The notes beneath the pieces were generated by a model. It did not search any database. It worked only from the letters and a program-made list of their open reading frames with translations, and was not told the origin of the DNA. Of a stretch of DNA of 64,000 nt, positions 8,541 through 17,132 are shown one piece after another (position 1 is the stretch's first letter; each line of letters opens with the position of its first letter). The translations under genes and the position numbers were made by a program. This DNA comes from Bacillota bacterium (GTDB lineage Bacteria > Bacillota > Clostridia > Christensenellales > Aristaeellaceae), in contig JAEZQK010000090.1 in assembly GCA_023413135.1 (NCBI GenBank), forward strand, positions 1-64,000. Reading direction: 5' to 3'.

Positions 8541-9698
8541 ATGATCCGGTACATGAAACGCTGCTTCCTGCTAATGATGGCCTTTGCTCTTGTTCTGCCG
8601 GTAGGCGGATGCGTGGATGCGCAGGATATCAACAAAAAGTTGATCGTCACCACGGTAGCCGTCGACAAAGTGGGGGACGAGTTTTGGTTCTATGTGGAGA
8701 TCGCCAATATTCAGGCCAGCAATTCCGCCGGATCAGGCGGCGGCCCCGCTCCCCTGGGGAGCAAATACTATTATGTCAAAGGTAGCGGGAAAACATTTGC
8801 GGAAGGCAGGCTGGATATTGACCGGCAGCTGGATCAGCCCATTTATATCAGCGGCGTGCGGACGCTGCTATTGACGGAGCGTTTTGCCGATGATGACGAT
8901 GACCTGGTTTCGTACCTGTACCGCCAGCGTGCTGATGAAACATACCGGAAAAAGGTGCTTACGGTAACTACCCGCAGCAATTTGGATGAAATGTTTACGG
9001 CAATGAACAAGAAAAACTTCTCAGTCGGCTATTCTATTGAAAACACCATCACCTCCCTGGAGCAGCAGGGGGAGGCCTTTTCCAGAACAACATCGCGCCT
9101 GCTGGAAAACTTAAGCAGCCGGTATTCCGGCGTGCTTATACCATGCATTGGAATGAAGGATGAAGAAACGATGTTGGCTGGCTATTCAGTGGTGAACGGC
9201 AACCGTGTGACAGGCTATATTCCTTTGGAGGATTGCGCCGGCCTGAACATACTCAAGGCCGTGAAGGCAAGGACACTTTTTGATGTTCCGTATCAAGACA
9301 AGCTCTTTACGGTAAAAACGATTTTGGATGCAAGAACAATTACACCCTATTATCAAGACGGCGAAATCAACTATCTTATCAAACTGAATCTCAAAGCCAC
9401 CGTGGAGTATGGGAACAACCGGACCCCCTATAACCTGAACAAGGATGCGCTGAAGGAAATGGAGGGCTCATTGAAGCAAAACGTATTGGAGAAACTGAAC
9501 ATAGCCATGAATCAGGCCCAGAATGTTGATAAAACCGATTATCTGCAAATGGATGATGCATTCCGCATCAAATATCCGGCTATTTTCGATACACTTGATT
9601 GGCAGTCTGCGTTTTTAACTGCTAAAGTCTATTGGGATATCCATGTGGACCTGAGCGTATCGCCTTCTTTGAACTATGAAACCGATCCGGTGCGGTGA
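8541..9698 (+). CDS. gerAC: Spore germination lipoprotein, Ger(x)C family
   Basis: The 385-residue C subunit of the germinant receptor. A lipoprotein signal peptide ends in a lipobox (LVLPVGGC), so Cys at about residue 28 would be lipidated, as in GerAC/GerKC. CVDAQDINKKLIVTTVAVDK after the cysteine is the usual opening of the family's N-terminal domain, and the length is normal. The start lies 10 nt after gerAB's stop, with AAGGAG upstream. It acts on the outer face of the spore inner membrane with the A and B subunits. Confidence 0.85.
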   Translation: MIRYMKRCFLLMMAFALVLPVGGCVDAQDINKKLIVTTVAVDKVGDEFWFYVEIANIQASNSAGSGGGPAPLGSKYYYVKGSGKTFAEGRLDIDRQLDQPIYISGVRTLLLTERFADDDDDLVSYLYRQRADETYRKKVLTVTTRSNLDEMFTAMNKKNFSVGYSIENTITSLEQQGEAFSRTTSRLLENLSSRYSGVLIPCIGMKDEETMLAGYSVVNGNRVTGYIPLEDCAGLNILKAVKARTLFDVPYQDKLFTVKTILDARTITPYYQDGEINYLIKLNLKATVEYGNNRTPYNLNKDALKEMEGSLKQNVLEKLNIAMNQAQNVDKTDYLQMDDAFRIKYPAIFDTLDWQSAFLTAKVYWDIHVDLSVSPSLNYETDPVR

Positions 9699-9710
9699 AA
9701 GGAAAAAGTC

Positions 9711-11147
9711 GTGCGGGAAAAAGAATTTGAAAAACTGACACAGGCACTTACGGCGGATGGCCGTGATTTTGTGGAACGGGTGATTCCGTACCAGGGAGGT
9801 ACGGTGAATATTTATTTCATCTCCCAATTGACCGACAGGGATTATCTCGCCCAGAACGTAATCAAGCCCCTGATGCTGTATTGTTCCTCCGTTCATGAAA
9901 CCATCAGCGCCAGACGCACGGCTGACAGGCTGATCTATGCGGACAATCTCTCCATCGAATCGAATTTGGACCATGTGGATAAGCATATCTTATCCGGCAT
10001 GACGGTACTCCTTTTTTCCACTGACAAAGAATACCTGGTCATCAACTGCAAAGCCGTGGAACACCGCGCGGTGCCCACACCCGAACTGAGCTTCACCCTT
10101 CGCGGATCCCTGGACTGCTTTACCGAAAACCTGAATACAAACCTGTCCCTGCTGCGTTACCGTATGCAGGATAAGAATTTGAGGATCGACTATTTCGTGG
10201 TAGGCAGGCGGACCAGAACCAATGTCGCCGTTGTATATATAGAGGATATTGCAAATCCAACGCTGGTCAACCAGATTCAGAGTAGAATCAGGGCCATCGA
10301 TGTGGACGGCATTGGGACTTCGGGAGAGCTGCAGGCCTCGCTACTGGACCGCCCTTATCAGATCTTCCCTCAAATGGGGGTCATAGAACGCTCGGATATG
10401 GCTTACAGTACTTTGCTGGACGGCAAGGTGGTCATATTGACGGACGGCAGCAAGGATGCCATCTATGCCCCCAAAACCTTCAGCGAATTTTTCTTTTCCT
10501 GTGATGACCGGTATGATAACAAGCTTTTCGGCTTTTTTGCCAGGATGCTTCGGTATATGGCGCTGGTGGTCGCTCTGACGGCCACCAGCGTATATGTGGC
10601 GGTAACATCCTACCATACCGATGTGCTGCCCAGTGACTATGCCATACTGCTGGCAACACTGAGGAGCAATACGCCCTTTAATGCCATGATCGGCTCGCTG
10701 CTGCTGGAGATGACCATGGAGCTGCTAAGAGAAGCGCTGCTGCGCGTGCCCAGGCAGATCGGCCCCGCCATCGGCATTGTGGGCGCCATCGTAATCGGCC
10801 AGGCGGCTATTGCAGCGGGCATTTTCAGCTCCCTGCTTCTGATCATTTCTGCAGTGTCGCTCCTCTCGTCCTTTGCCATGCCCGATTATACGCTGATAAC
10901 TCCTTTTCGGATTTTGAAGTTCTTTATGATCCTTGCCACAGGCTTTTTCGGCTTCTTTGGCTTTACGGTTGCGACGACCGCAATTTTGACGCTGCTTGTT
11001 TCCAATACTACCTTCGGAGTGCCTTTTATGACGCCCTTTGCGCCATACAACGGGAGAGATTTTTCAAAAGCGCTGGTGGACCAGTCCCATACCAGCAAAT
11101 GGCGCCCGGAATACCTGCGTGACAAGGATAAAAAGCGCATGCCGTAA
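9711..11147 (+). CDS. gerAA: Spore germination protein, GerAA family
   Basis: The 478-residue A subunit of the germinant receptor. A hydrophilic N-terminal half (about 1-280) is followed by about five transmembrane helices (from about 285), including the conserved VAVTSYHTDVLP and MTMELLREALLRVPRQIGPAIGIVGAIVIGQAAI segments typical of GerAA. A polar C-terminal tail ends in KDKKRMP. Start is GTG 9711 with AAAGGA 6-7 nt upstream. Most characterised ger operons run A-B-C; here A is last. The gene converges with feoB, 33 bp away. Confidence 0.88.
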   Translation: MREKEFEKLTQALTADGRDFVERVIPYQGGTVNIYFISQLTDRDYLAQNVIKPLMLYCSSVHETISARRTADRLIYADNLSIESNLDHVDKHILSGMTVLLFSTDKEYLVINCKAVEHRAVPTPELSFTLRGSLDCFTENLNTNLSLLRYRMQDKNLRIDYFVVGRRTRTNVAVVYIEDIANPTLVNQIQSRIRAIDVDGIGTSGELQASLLDRPYQIFPQMGVIERSDMAYSTLLDGKVVILTDGSKDAIYAPKTFSEFFFSCDDRYDNKLFGFFARMLRYMALVVALTATSVYVAVTSYHTDVLPSDYAILLATLRSNTPFNAMIGSLLLEMTMELLREALLRVPRQIGPAIGIVGAIVIGQAAIAAGIFSSLLLIISAVSLLSSFAMPDYTLITPFRILKFFMILATGFFGFFGFTVATTAILTLLVSNTTFGVPFMTPFAPYNGRDFSKALVDQSHTSKWRPEYLRDKDKKRMP

Positions 11148-11180
11148 CATTTCACGGGGATGCCATCGCAGAAATGTTGT

Positions 11181-13262
11181 TTAGGCAAGGCCGAGAATCC
11201 TGGCGGTGCCTGCTACCAGCATGCACGCGGCAACTCCCGCCGCGGTGGGGATCAAAAACGCGGTGATTGTCCACTTCGTGCTTTGCGTTTCCCGGCGTAT
11301 GGTCCATAACGTGGTGCCGCAGGGCCAGTGCATGAGCGAAAACAGCATAACGCACACGGCGGTGAGCCATGTCCAGCCGCTATGCACAAGCAGTGCGTGC
11401 AATTGTGAAAGGCTTTCAAAATCCGTGAGAGAGCCTTTGGACAGGTAGCTCATCAGCAGGATGGGGATCACGATCTCATTGGCGGGAAAGCCCAGGATGA
11501 AGGCCATGAGGATATAGCCATCCAGACCCATCAGCCGGGCAAAGGGATCCAGGAAAGCGGCGCAATGGGTAAGAATACTGGCGCCGCCCACCTGCATGTT
11601 GGCCAGCAGCCAAATAATGAGCCCCGCCGGCGCGGCCACCGATACGGCCCGGCCCAGCACAAACAGCGTGCGGTCCAAGATGGAGCGGACGATGACTTTG
11701 CCGATTTGAGGCCGCCGGTAGGGCGGAAGCTCCAATTGGAATGAAGAAGGCGCGCCCTTTAAAAGCGTTTTGGACAGCACCTTGGAGGTAATAAGCGTCA
11801 TGGCGACACCCAGTACTACCACACCCGTCAACAGCAGCGTGGAGGATATGGAGCCTAAAAGCCCCCCGGCTGCAGCAAAGAACATGGTGATGACGGCGAT
11901 CAGCGTAGGGAACCTGCCGTTGCAGGGAACAAAGTTGTTGGTAAGGGTGGCGATAAGCCGCTCCCGGGGGGAATCGATGATGCGGCAGCCGATCACGCCG
12001 CAGGCGTTGCAGCCAAAGCCCATGCACATGGTCAGTGCCTGCTTGCCGTGGGCGTTTGCCTTCCTAAAGAAATTGTCCAGGTTGAAGGCAATGCGGGGCA
12101 GGTATCCCAGATCCTCCAACAAAGTAAACAGCGGAAAGAAGATGGCCATGGGCGGCAGCATGACGGAGACCACCCAGGCCAGCGTTTTATACATTCCGTC
12201 AACCAGAAGGCCTACAAGCCATGCGGGGAAGGATAGGCCATTCAGGAAGCCGGAAAGCGGCTCTATCAGGGAGAAAAGTCCATCCGCCAGCAGGCCGGAG
12301 GGGACGTTGGCCCCTGTGATGGTAATCCAGAAGATGATGAACAAAAGCAGGATCATAATGGGGATGCCGGTTAAACGGGAGGTCAAAATCCGATCGATCC
12401 GGCGGTCACGGTCATGATACTGCCTGTCTTTCGGCGTGACGGCTTCACAGGCGATGCTTTCGCATAAGCGGACGGTACTGGTGGTGATCTCATCCCTGAG
12501 CAGCATCCCGGTGATGCCGCACTCTTCCAGATATTTTACAGCCTTGGCAAGCTGCTCCCGTACGCCTTCTGCTTCGAGTACATCGTAGCCCAGGTATTCA
12601 TTAAGCGCGCGCAGAATTGTCTCCTCACCGTCCAGAAGGCGCAGCGCTGCCCACCGGCTTGAGGTATTTTGGGGAAGGGCGCGCTGCAAAGCAGGCTCCA
12701 GCATCGAAATAGCCTTTTCAATCTCCTCCCGGTAGGAAACGCGAATGGGGGAATAAACGGCCGATGGTTGTGCTGCGTCATACACGGCGTCCATCAGCTG
12801 CTTGAGCCCCTTGCCTTCCCGGGCACTGGCCCCGATCACCGGAATGCCCAGCCTTTTGCAAAGCAGGCTTACATCCACGGTGATTTTTTTCTTTTTGGCT
12901 TCATCCATCAGGTTGACGCACAGAACGGCCTTGCCGGTGATCTCCAGTACCTGCAGCACAAGGTTCAGGTTCCTCTCCAGGCATGTGGCGTCCGCCACGA
13001 TCACCGTTACATCCGGGTTACCAAAGCAGATGAAATTCCGGGCGATCTCCTCTTCCTGGGAGTTGGCCATCAGCGAATAGGTGCCGGGTAAATCCATCAG
13101 CAAAAAAGAGCTGCCTTTATGGCGGTACCTTCCCTGGGCGCTTGATACGGTTTTTCCGGGCCAATTGCCCGTGTGCTGCTTGAGCCCCGTGAGGCCATTG
13201 AACACCGTGCTTTTTCCCACGTTGGGGTTTCCGGCAAGAGCGATGACTATTTCGTTTGGCAT
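11181..13262 (-). CDS. feoB: Ferrous iron transporter FeoB
   Basis: The 693-residue inner-membrane Fe2+ importer has an N-terminal GTPase domain: G1 GNPNVGKS (about 11-18), G3 DLPG (about 57-60) and G4 NLMD (about 116-119). The helical spacer follows. The membrane part has two Gate motifs, including CMGFGCNACGVIGCRII. Length matches the family's usual 650-770. It lies 4 bp downstream of feoA in the same direction, an operon. Control by iron through the divergent DtxR-like protein is likely. Confidence 0.95.
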   Translation of the reverse strand: MPNEIVIALAGNPNVGKSTVFNGLTGLKQHTGNWPGKTVSSAQGRYRHKGSSFLLMDLPGTYSLMANSQEEEIARNFICFGNPDVTVIVADATCLERNLNLVLQVLEITGKAVLCVNLMDEAKKKKITVDVSLLCKRLGIPVIGASAREGKGLKQLMDAVYDAAQPSAVYSPIRVSYREEIEKAISMLEPALQRALPQNTSSRWAALRLLDGEETILRALNEYLGYDVLEAEGVREQLAKAVKYLEECGITGMLLRDEITTSTVRLCESIACEAVTPKDRQYHDRDRRIDRILTSRLTGIPIMILLLFIIFWITITGANVPSGLLADGLFSLIEPLSGFLNGLSFPAWLVGLLVDGMYKTLAWVVSVMLPPMAIFFPLFTLLEDLGYLPRIAFNLDNFFRKANAHGKQALTMCMGFGCNACGVIGCRIIDSPRERLIATLTNNFVPCNGRFPTLIAVITMFFAAAGGLLGSISSTLLLTGVVVLGVAMTLITSKVLSKTLLKGAPSSFQLELPPYRRPQIGKVIVRSILDRTLFVLGRAVSVAAPAGLIIWLLANMQVGGASILTHCAAFLDPFARLMGLDGYILMAFILGFPANEIVIPILLMSYLSKGSLTDFESLSQLHALLVHSGWTWLTAVCVMLFSLMHWPCGTTLWTIRRETQSTKWTITAFLIPTAAGVAACMLVAGTARILGLA

Positions 13263-13266
13263 ATGG

Positions 13267-13503
13267 TTAGCACTCCCTGACTATGATGCCTGAAGCGATA
13301 TCCGACCGGAGGGCGATCACCGCGCCGCGGATCAAATAGGCCACGGGATTGCCGGAGGGGCTTTTGTACAGGGAGGCGATCTCGGTTCCCACGATGACGC
13401 CCAGATCAAGAATGCGCCGCCTTGCAGCGCCGTCGAAGTTAAGCGACAGGACCTTCGCCTTTTTTCCTATGTTTAGCTGCATAAGCGGGATGGCAGCTTC
13501 CAT
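13267..13503 (-). CDS. feoA: Ferrous iron transport protein FeoA
   Basis: A 78-residue SH3-like cytoplasmic protein required for FeoB-dependent Fe2+ uptake. It shows the FeoA pattern MQLNIGKKAKVLSLN, RRRILDLGVIVGTEI and SPSGNPVAYLIRGAVIALR. Start is ATG 13503 with GGAGTG 6 nt upstream; the longer open frame reaches into the intergenic region and is not FeoA-like. It is followed after 4 bp by feoB. Confidence 0.9.
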   Translation of the reverse strand: MEAAIPLMQLNIGKKAKVLSLNFDGAARRRILDLGVIVGTEIASLYKSPSGNPVAYLIRGAVIALRSDIASGIIVREC

Positions 13504-13649
13504 TGTTTTCACTCCTTGATACTGAATTGGACGGGAAGAATTTTCCCTAAGCCAACTATATGACCCACGGGCAAATGTGTGCGGGTTGCGCTGCCTAAAG
13601 CGCCCCGAACGCGAATACAATAGCTCAACCGGATATAGGAGGTGCGTCT
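13504..13649. promoter_or_regulatory. Divergent feoA / dtxR control region
   Basis: This 146-bp gap between feoAB (minus) and a DtxR-type regulator (plus) is the expected site for an iron- or manganese-dependent operator. Two CCTAA half-sites occur (near 13545 and 13594), but I see no clean palindrome, so the operator itself is not located. Confidence 0.4.
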
Positions 13650-14138
13650 ATGAGCTTCGATAACGGCAGGGAATTCCATACCGTTCGCGGATATGAACTC
13701 TTGCAAAAGCAGCATGACCGCCTGACTCCGGCCATGGAGGATTATCTGGAAATGGTGTACAGGCAGTGCGAGCTTAGCCACTATACCCGCATTGGCAAGC
13801 TTTCAGAGGCGCTGCATGTGCGACCGTCTTCCGCTTCAAAGATGGTATTGAAGCTTTCGGAAAAGGGCTTTGTGGAATACGACAAATACGAAATCATACT
13901 GCCTACGGAAAAAGGAAAAGATGCCGGTGCATATTTAATGCACAGGCATCAGACCATCGAGCGGTTTTTGCATTTGATCGGATCCAAGGATCTGCTGGTG
14001 GAAACGGAACTCATCGAGCATGTGGTCAGCCCCAAGACCGTTTTGCTCATCAATATGCTGCTTACCTTTTTTGAGCAGAACGAACTTATGAAGGCGGAAT
14101 TTGAGGAATTCAAGGAGATGAAGAAGGGGAATTCCTGA
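13650..14138 (+). CDS. DtxR/MntR-family metal-dependent transcriptional regulator
   Basis: The 162-residue protein has the family's N-terminal winged helix (LTPAMEDYLEMVY, then RIGKLSEALHVRPSSASKMVLKLSEKGFVEYDKYE at about 27-70). The dimerisation and metal-binding domain follows, with LMHRHQTIERFL (His ligands) and ETELIEHVVS. The C-terminal SH3 domain of DtxR is missing, as in MntR. AGGAGG lies 7 nt before ATG 13650. Divergent from feoAB, which it probably represses when Fe2+ is abundant; Mn2+ as effector cannot be excluded. Confidence 0.85.
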   Translation: MSFDNGREFHTVRGYELLQKQHDRLTPAMEDYLEMVYRQCELSHYTRIGKLSEALHVRPSSASKMVLKLSEKGFVEYDKYEIILPTEKGKDAGAYLMHRHQTIERFLHLIGSKDLLVETELIEHVVSPKTVLLINMLLTFFEQNELMKAEFEEFKEMKKGNS

Positions 14139-14153
14139 GGATTGCACAGGGCT

Positions 14154-14918
14154 TCAGCCGCTGAAGGTATTATCCTTACCCATATCCCGCGGGGGCTGGC
14201 GCCTGAGCATCACTTTCTCCACCCAGCCCTTTTTGTACTTGAGGGAAATGAAGCCCACGATGGATGTAAACAGTGCGCCCACCGCGTTGATAATCAGATC
14301 CTGCATGGTGTCGCAAAGGGCGTCCCGGCCGTTAAACATTGCGCCATCCTCCTGCAGGAACTTTTGCATGTTGAGCCCCAGCATGCCATCCACGGAATAT
14401 TCGTAAAATTCCCAGAACACCCCCAGGGTGATGGAGAAGCAAAAGGCGAACACGGCAGTGAACAGGGGATTCAGCTCCACATGGACCCGGTCGGAGTTGT
14501 TTAAAAGCCGTACAAAAGAAAACGCCAGCGCCCCCAGCATGCCTCCGGAAAAACCGTGCAGGATCAAATCCCAGTGGGGAATCCGGTAGTAAAAGCTTTG
14601 CACTTCGCCAAGGTATATGGCGGCGTACAGAAACAGGAGATAGAGGATCATCATGCCGGATGGAATTTCCACCCGCCATTTGCGGGCAAGCCATCCAGGA
14701 AGCAGCATCGCCAGGATGCCCAGGGAGCATTGCACTACCATCAGCGCGTAGTCGCTTTTCAGTTTTTCATGCTCCGGGCCGGACGGGCTGGCGGGGGCGT
14801 TTGTCCACTGCACAACAATATAGACGATGGATAAGAGCAGGGAGAGGAAAACGAATCCCGATACATACCGGCTCCACCGGGAGCGCTTTTGAATAAACAT
14901 GGCATATGTTCCCGCCAT
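14154..14918 (-). CDS. YjdF/DUF2238-like integral membrane protein
   Basis: The 254-residue protein has about six to seven transmembrane helices and polar motifs WDLILHGFSGGMLGALAF and VFWEFYEYSVDGMLGLNMQK, the pattern of the YjdF/DUF2238 group. Function is unknown; conserved acidic and His residues inside the membrane (D, H, E, E) suggest ion or proton binding. It converges with the DtxR-like gene 15 bp away and is alone. The 3' 20 residues (RRQPPRDMGKDNTFSG) look unconstrained. Confidence 0.65.
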   Translation of the reverse strand: MAGTYAMFIQKRSRWSRYVSGFVFLSLLLSIVYIVVQWTNAPASPSGPEHEKLKSDYALMVVQCSLGILAMLLPGWLARKWRVEIPSGMMILYLLFLYAAIYLGEVQSFYYRIPHWDLILHGFSGGMLGALAFSFVRLLNNSDRVHVELNPLFTAVFAFCFSITLGVFWEFYEYSVDGMLGLNMQKFLQEDGAMFNGRDALCDTMQDLIINAVGALFTSIVGFISLKYKKGWVEKVMLRRQPPRDMGKDNTFSG

Positions 14919-14977
14919 TGTGTATTCGGGCGGGAGGGGCCTCCTTCCTGAAGTTGGACATCATGAAATTCATTGTT

Positions 14978-15183
14978 CGCCCGTATGTTACGGACAGGGT
15001 ACCTAACTTGGCGGGCGATTGATAATCGCCCCTACGGCTGCAAAGAGAACATTGATTTCCCTTCCGGTTCCTGTGTGCCGCGGTAGATACAGCAACTATC
15101 AATATACGGCGTAGGGGCGATTAGTCGCCCGCATGTTGCGGTCAGAGTGCCCGGCTTGGCGGGCGATTGATAATCACCCCTAC
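14978..15183. repeat. MITE-like repeat B, copy 1, with a 58-bp direct duplication of its end
   Basis: The core element 15011-15132 is bounded by GCGGGCGATTGATAATCGCCCCTAC and its near inverted complement GTAGGGGCGATTAGTCGCCCGC. Its interior matches copies at 36493-36618 and 41066-41191. A 58-bp flank-plus-end unit at 14978-15035 is repeated at 15126-15183 with a few changes, as if the element had inserted into or recombined with another copy. There is no ORF; the repeats fill the 14919-15211 gap. Confidence 0.8.
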
Positions 15184-15211
15184 GAACGCATTTGTGTCAT
15201 AAAACCTTCGG

Positions 15212-16417
15212 TCACGCTGTTTTGACCAGCGTGAGCAGCACTTCCACCATGGTATCCATGGCCTCCACGGGGATCAATTCCCGGCGTCCGTGGAAATTGT
15301 ACCCGCCGGTGGACAGATTGGGGCAGGGCAGGCCCATGAAGGAAAGCCGTGCCCCGTCCGTGCCGCCGCGGATGGGCTGGATGATGGGTTCAACGCCGCA
15401 AGAAACCATGGCATCCTTCGCCTTTTCCACAATGTACATGTGATCCTTGAGCTGCTCCCGCATGTTGAAATAGCTGTCCTTGAGCGTAAGCTCCACTGTG
15501 CCGGAACCGTATTTTTCATTCAGGTAAACCGCGATCTTCTTAAACCGTGATTTCTTAAAACTGAATTTCTCCATGTCATGGTCGCGGATGATATAATGGA
15601 GGGTCGTGAGTTCCTCGTCACCCTTGATGGCGTTCAGGTGCTGGAAGCCTTCGTACCCCTCCGTACAGGCGGGGATCTCCTGGGGTGGCAGCATACCGTT
15701 AAACTCCATGGCCAGAAGGCAGGCGTTTCGCATTTTGTTTTTGGCGCTGCCGGGGTGGATGTTCACGCCGTGGATATTGATCTTCGCTGAGGCAGCGTTG
15801 AAGTTTTCGTACTCGATCTCCCCCAGCGCGCCGCCGTCCACCGTGTAGGCATAGGCCGCACCGAAGCCGGGCACGTCAAACCGGTCGGCTCCACGGCCGA
15901 TCTCCTCATCCGGCGTAAAGGCGATGCACACCTTGCCGTGGTCCGGGGCGCCTGGCGCCAAAAGACGCTCGCACATGGTGAGGATCTCGGCCACGCCGGC
16001 TTTGTCGTCGGCCCCCAACAGCGTATTGCCGTCGGTTACGATCAGGCTCTTGCCGGGAAGCTCCTTCAAAAAGTCAAACTCCTTTTCGGAGATAATGAGG
16101 CCATTGCCTAAGGTGATATCTCCGCCCTTGTAGTCCACGATTTGCGGCTTTATCGGACCGCCGGGTACGGCGTTGGAGGTGTCCATATGGGCGATGAAGC
16201 CGATGGCGGGCTTGTTTGCACTACCCTTTGCGGGGATGCTGCCGTACACATAACCGTGCTCGTCCATGCGGCTGTCGGTTATGCCCATGGCCAGCATTTC
16301 CTCCACCAGCATTTGGCCCAGCACCTTTTGATTGGGGGTGGAAGGACAAAGGGCAGCGTTATCGTCGCTGGTGGTGTCGATGGATACATACTTTAAAAAC
16401 CGTTCATAAGCGCGCAT
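15212..16417 (-). CDS. pepT: Peptidase T (tripeptide aminopeptidase)
   Basis: The 401-residue cytosolic M20 metallopeptidase removes the N-terminal residue from tripeptides. The two-zinc site motifs are visible: HMDTS (about 82), GADDKAGVAEI (about 142), the catalytic Glu pair in TPDEEIGRGAD (about 175), DGGALGEIEYENFNAA (about 197) and the C-terminal GGYNFHGRRE. Family length is about 405. The start is ATG 16417, with AGGAGTG upstream. It lies 16 bp downstream of the HAD gene and may be cotranscribed with it. Confidence 0.95.
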   Translation of the reverse strand: MRAYERFLKYVSIDTTSDDNAALCPSTPNQKVLGQMLVEEMLAMGITDSRMDEHGYVYGSIPAKGSANKPAIGFIAHMDTSNAVPGGPIKPQIVDYKGGDITLGNGLIISEKEFDFLKELPGKSLIVTDGNTLLGADDKAGVAEILTMCERLLAPGAPDHGKVCIAFTPDEEIGRGADRFDVPGFGAAYAYTVDGGALGEIEYENFNAASAKINIHGVNIHPGSAKNKMRNACLLAMEFNGMLPPQEIPACTEGYEGFQHLNAIKGDEELTTLHYIIRDHDMEKFSFKKSRFKKIAVYLNEKYGSGTVELTLKDSYFNMREQLKDHMYIVEKAKDAMVSCGVEPIIQPIRGGTDGARLSFMGLPCPNLSTGGYNFHGRRELIPVEAMDTMVEVLLTLVKTA

Positions 16418-16433
16418 ACTGACACTCCTTTGT

Positions 16434-17075
16434 TTATAGTAGGGGAATCACTTCTTGCAAGGTGGGCACGCAGTGATCTACATAAGCGGAAAGCTCGCCG
16501 GTGAAGGGGATCAAATCGGGCACCATGACGGAGACCATACCCGCCGCACGCACGGACTTGACACCGTTTATCGAATCCTCCACGCCAATGCAATTCGAAG
16601 GCGATACGCCAAGCCTTTGGGCCGCTGTAAGATATATATCCGGGGCGGGCTTGCTTTTCTGAACGGAATCGCCGCATACGATGGCGTCAAAACTGCTTTC
16701 CAGGCCGGCCAGCTTCATATAGCTTTCCATAATCGACCGGCTGTTGGAGGTGGCTACGGCGGTTTTGATTCCTCTGTCTTTTAATGCCCTCATCAGTTCC
16801 CGCAGGCCGGGCTTTTGGGGAATGCCGTTTTGCGCCATGTCTTCATACATCAGTGCCGTCCAGTGGGCGATCATCTTTTCATAAGGGAAGTCCGGCCCCA
16901 GTGCGCCTAACATGATTTCACGCCCGGCGGCCATATTGACGCCCATGGTGCGCATTAAGAGTTCTTCCGTCACCGGATAGCCTACATCCAGGCAGGCCTG
17001 AAGCTGCTGCGCGATGCCCAGCCGTTCGGTATCAAACAATACGCCGTCCATATCAAAGATAACTGCATGTATCAT
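16434..17075 (-). CDS. HAD-superfamily hydrolase (beta-phosphoglucomutase-like)
   Basis: The 213-residue protein has all four HAD motifs: FDMDGVLFDTE (nucleophile Asp and acid/base Asp), TSNS, the Lys in QKSKPAPDIYL, and GVEDSINGVKSVRAAGM. The all-alpha cap inserted after motif I places it in the phosphatase/phosphoglucomutase branch (subclass IA). The substrate is probably a small sugar phosphate but is not determinable. It precedes pepT in the same direction. Confidence 0.85.
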   Translation of the reverse strand: MIHAVIFDMDGVLFDTERLGIAQQLQACLDVGYPVTEELLMRTMGVNMAAGREIMLGALGPDFPYEKMIAHWTALMYEDMAQNGIPQKPGLRELMRALKDRGIKTAVATSNSRSIMESYMKLAGLESSFDAIVCGDSVQKSKPAPDIYLTAAQRLGVSPSNCIGVEDSINGVKSVRAAGMVSVMVPDLIPFTGELSAYVDHCVPTLQEVIPLL

Positions 17076-17132
17076 TATGCGTATAATATCCTTTCATAAC
17101 CAATGAGAAACCTGAATGCATCCAAAGCTGCG

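Noticed and set aside
13504..13649. A DtxR-type operator palindrome
   Set aside because: Only isolated CCTAA half-sites are visible; no inverted partner at the right spacing, so no operator was called.
14978..15183. CRISPR-like array, because similar palindromes recur three times
   Set aside because: Spacing is irregular, the units are parts of one MITE-like element plus a duplicated end, and no cas genes are present.
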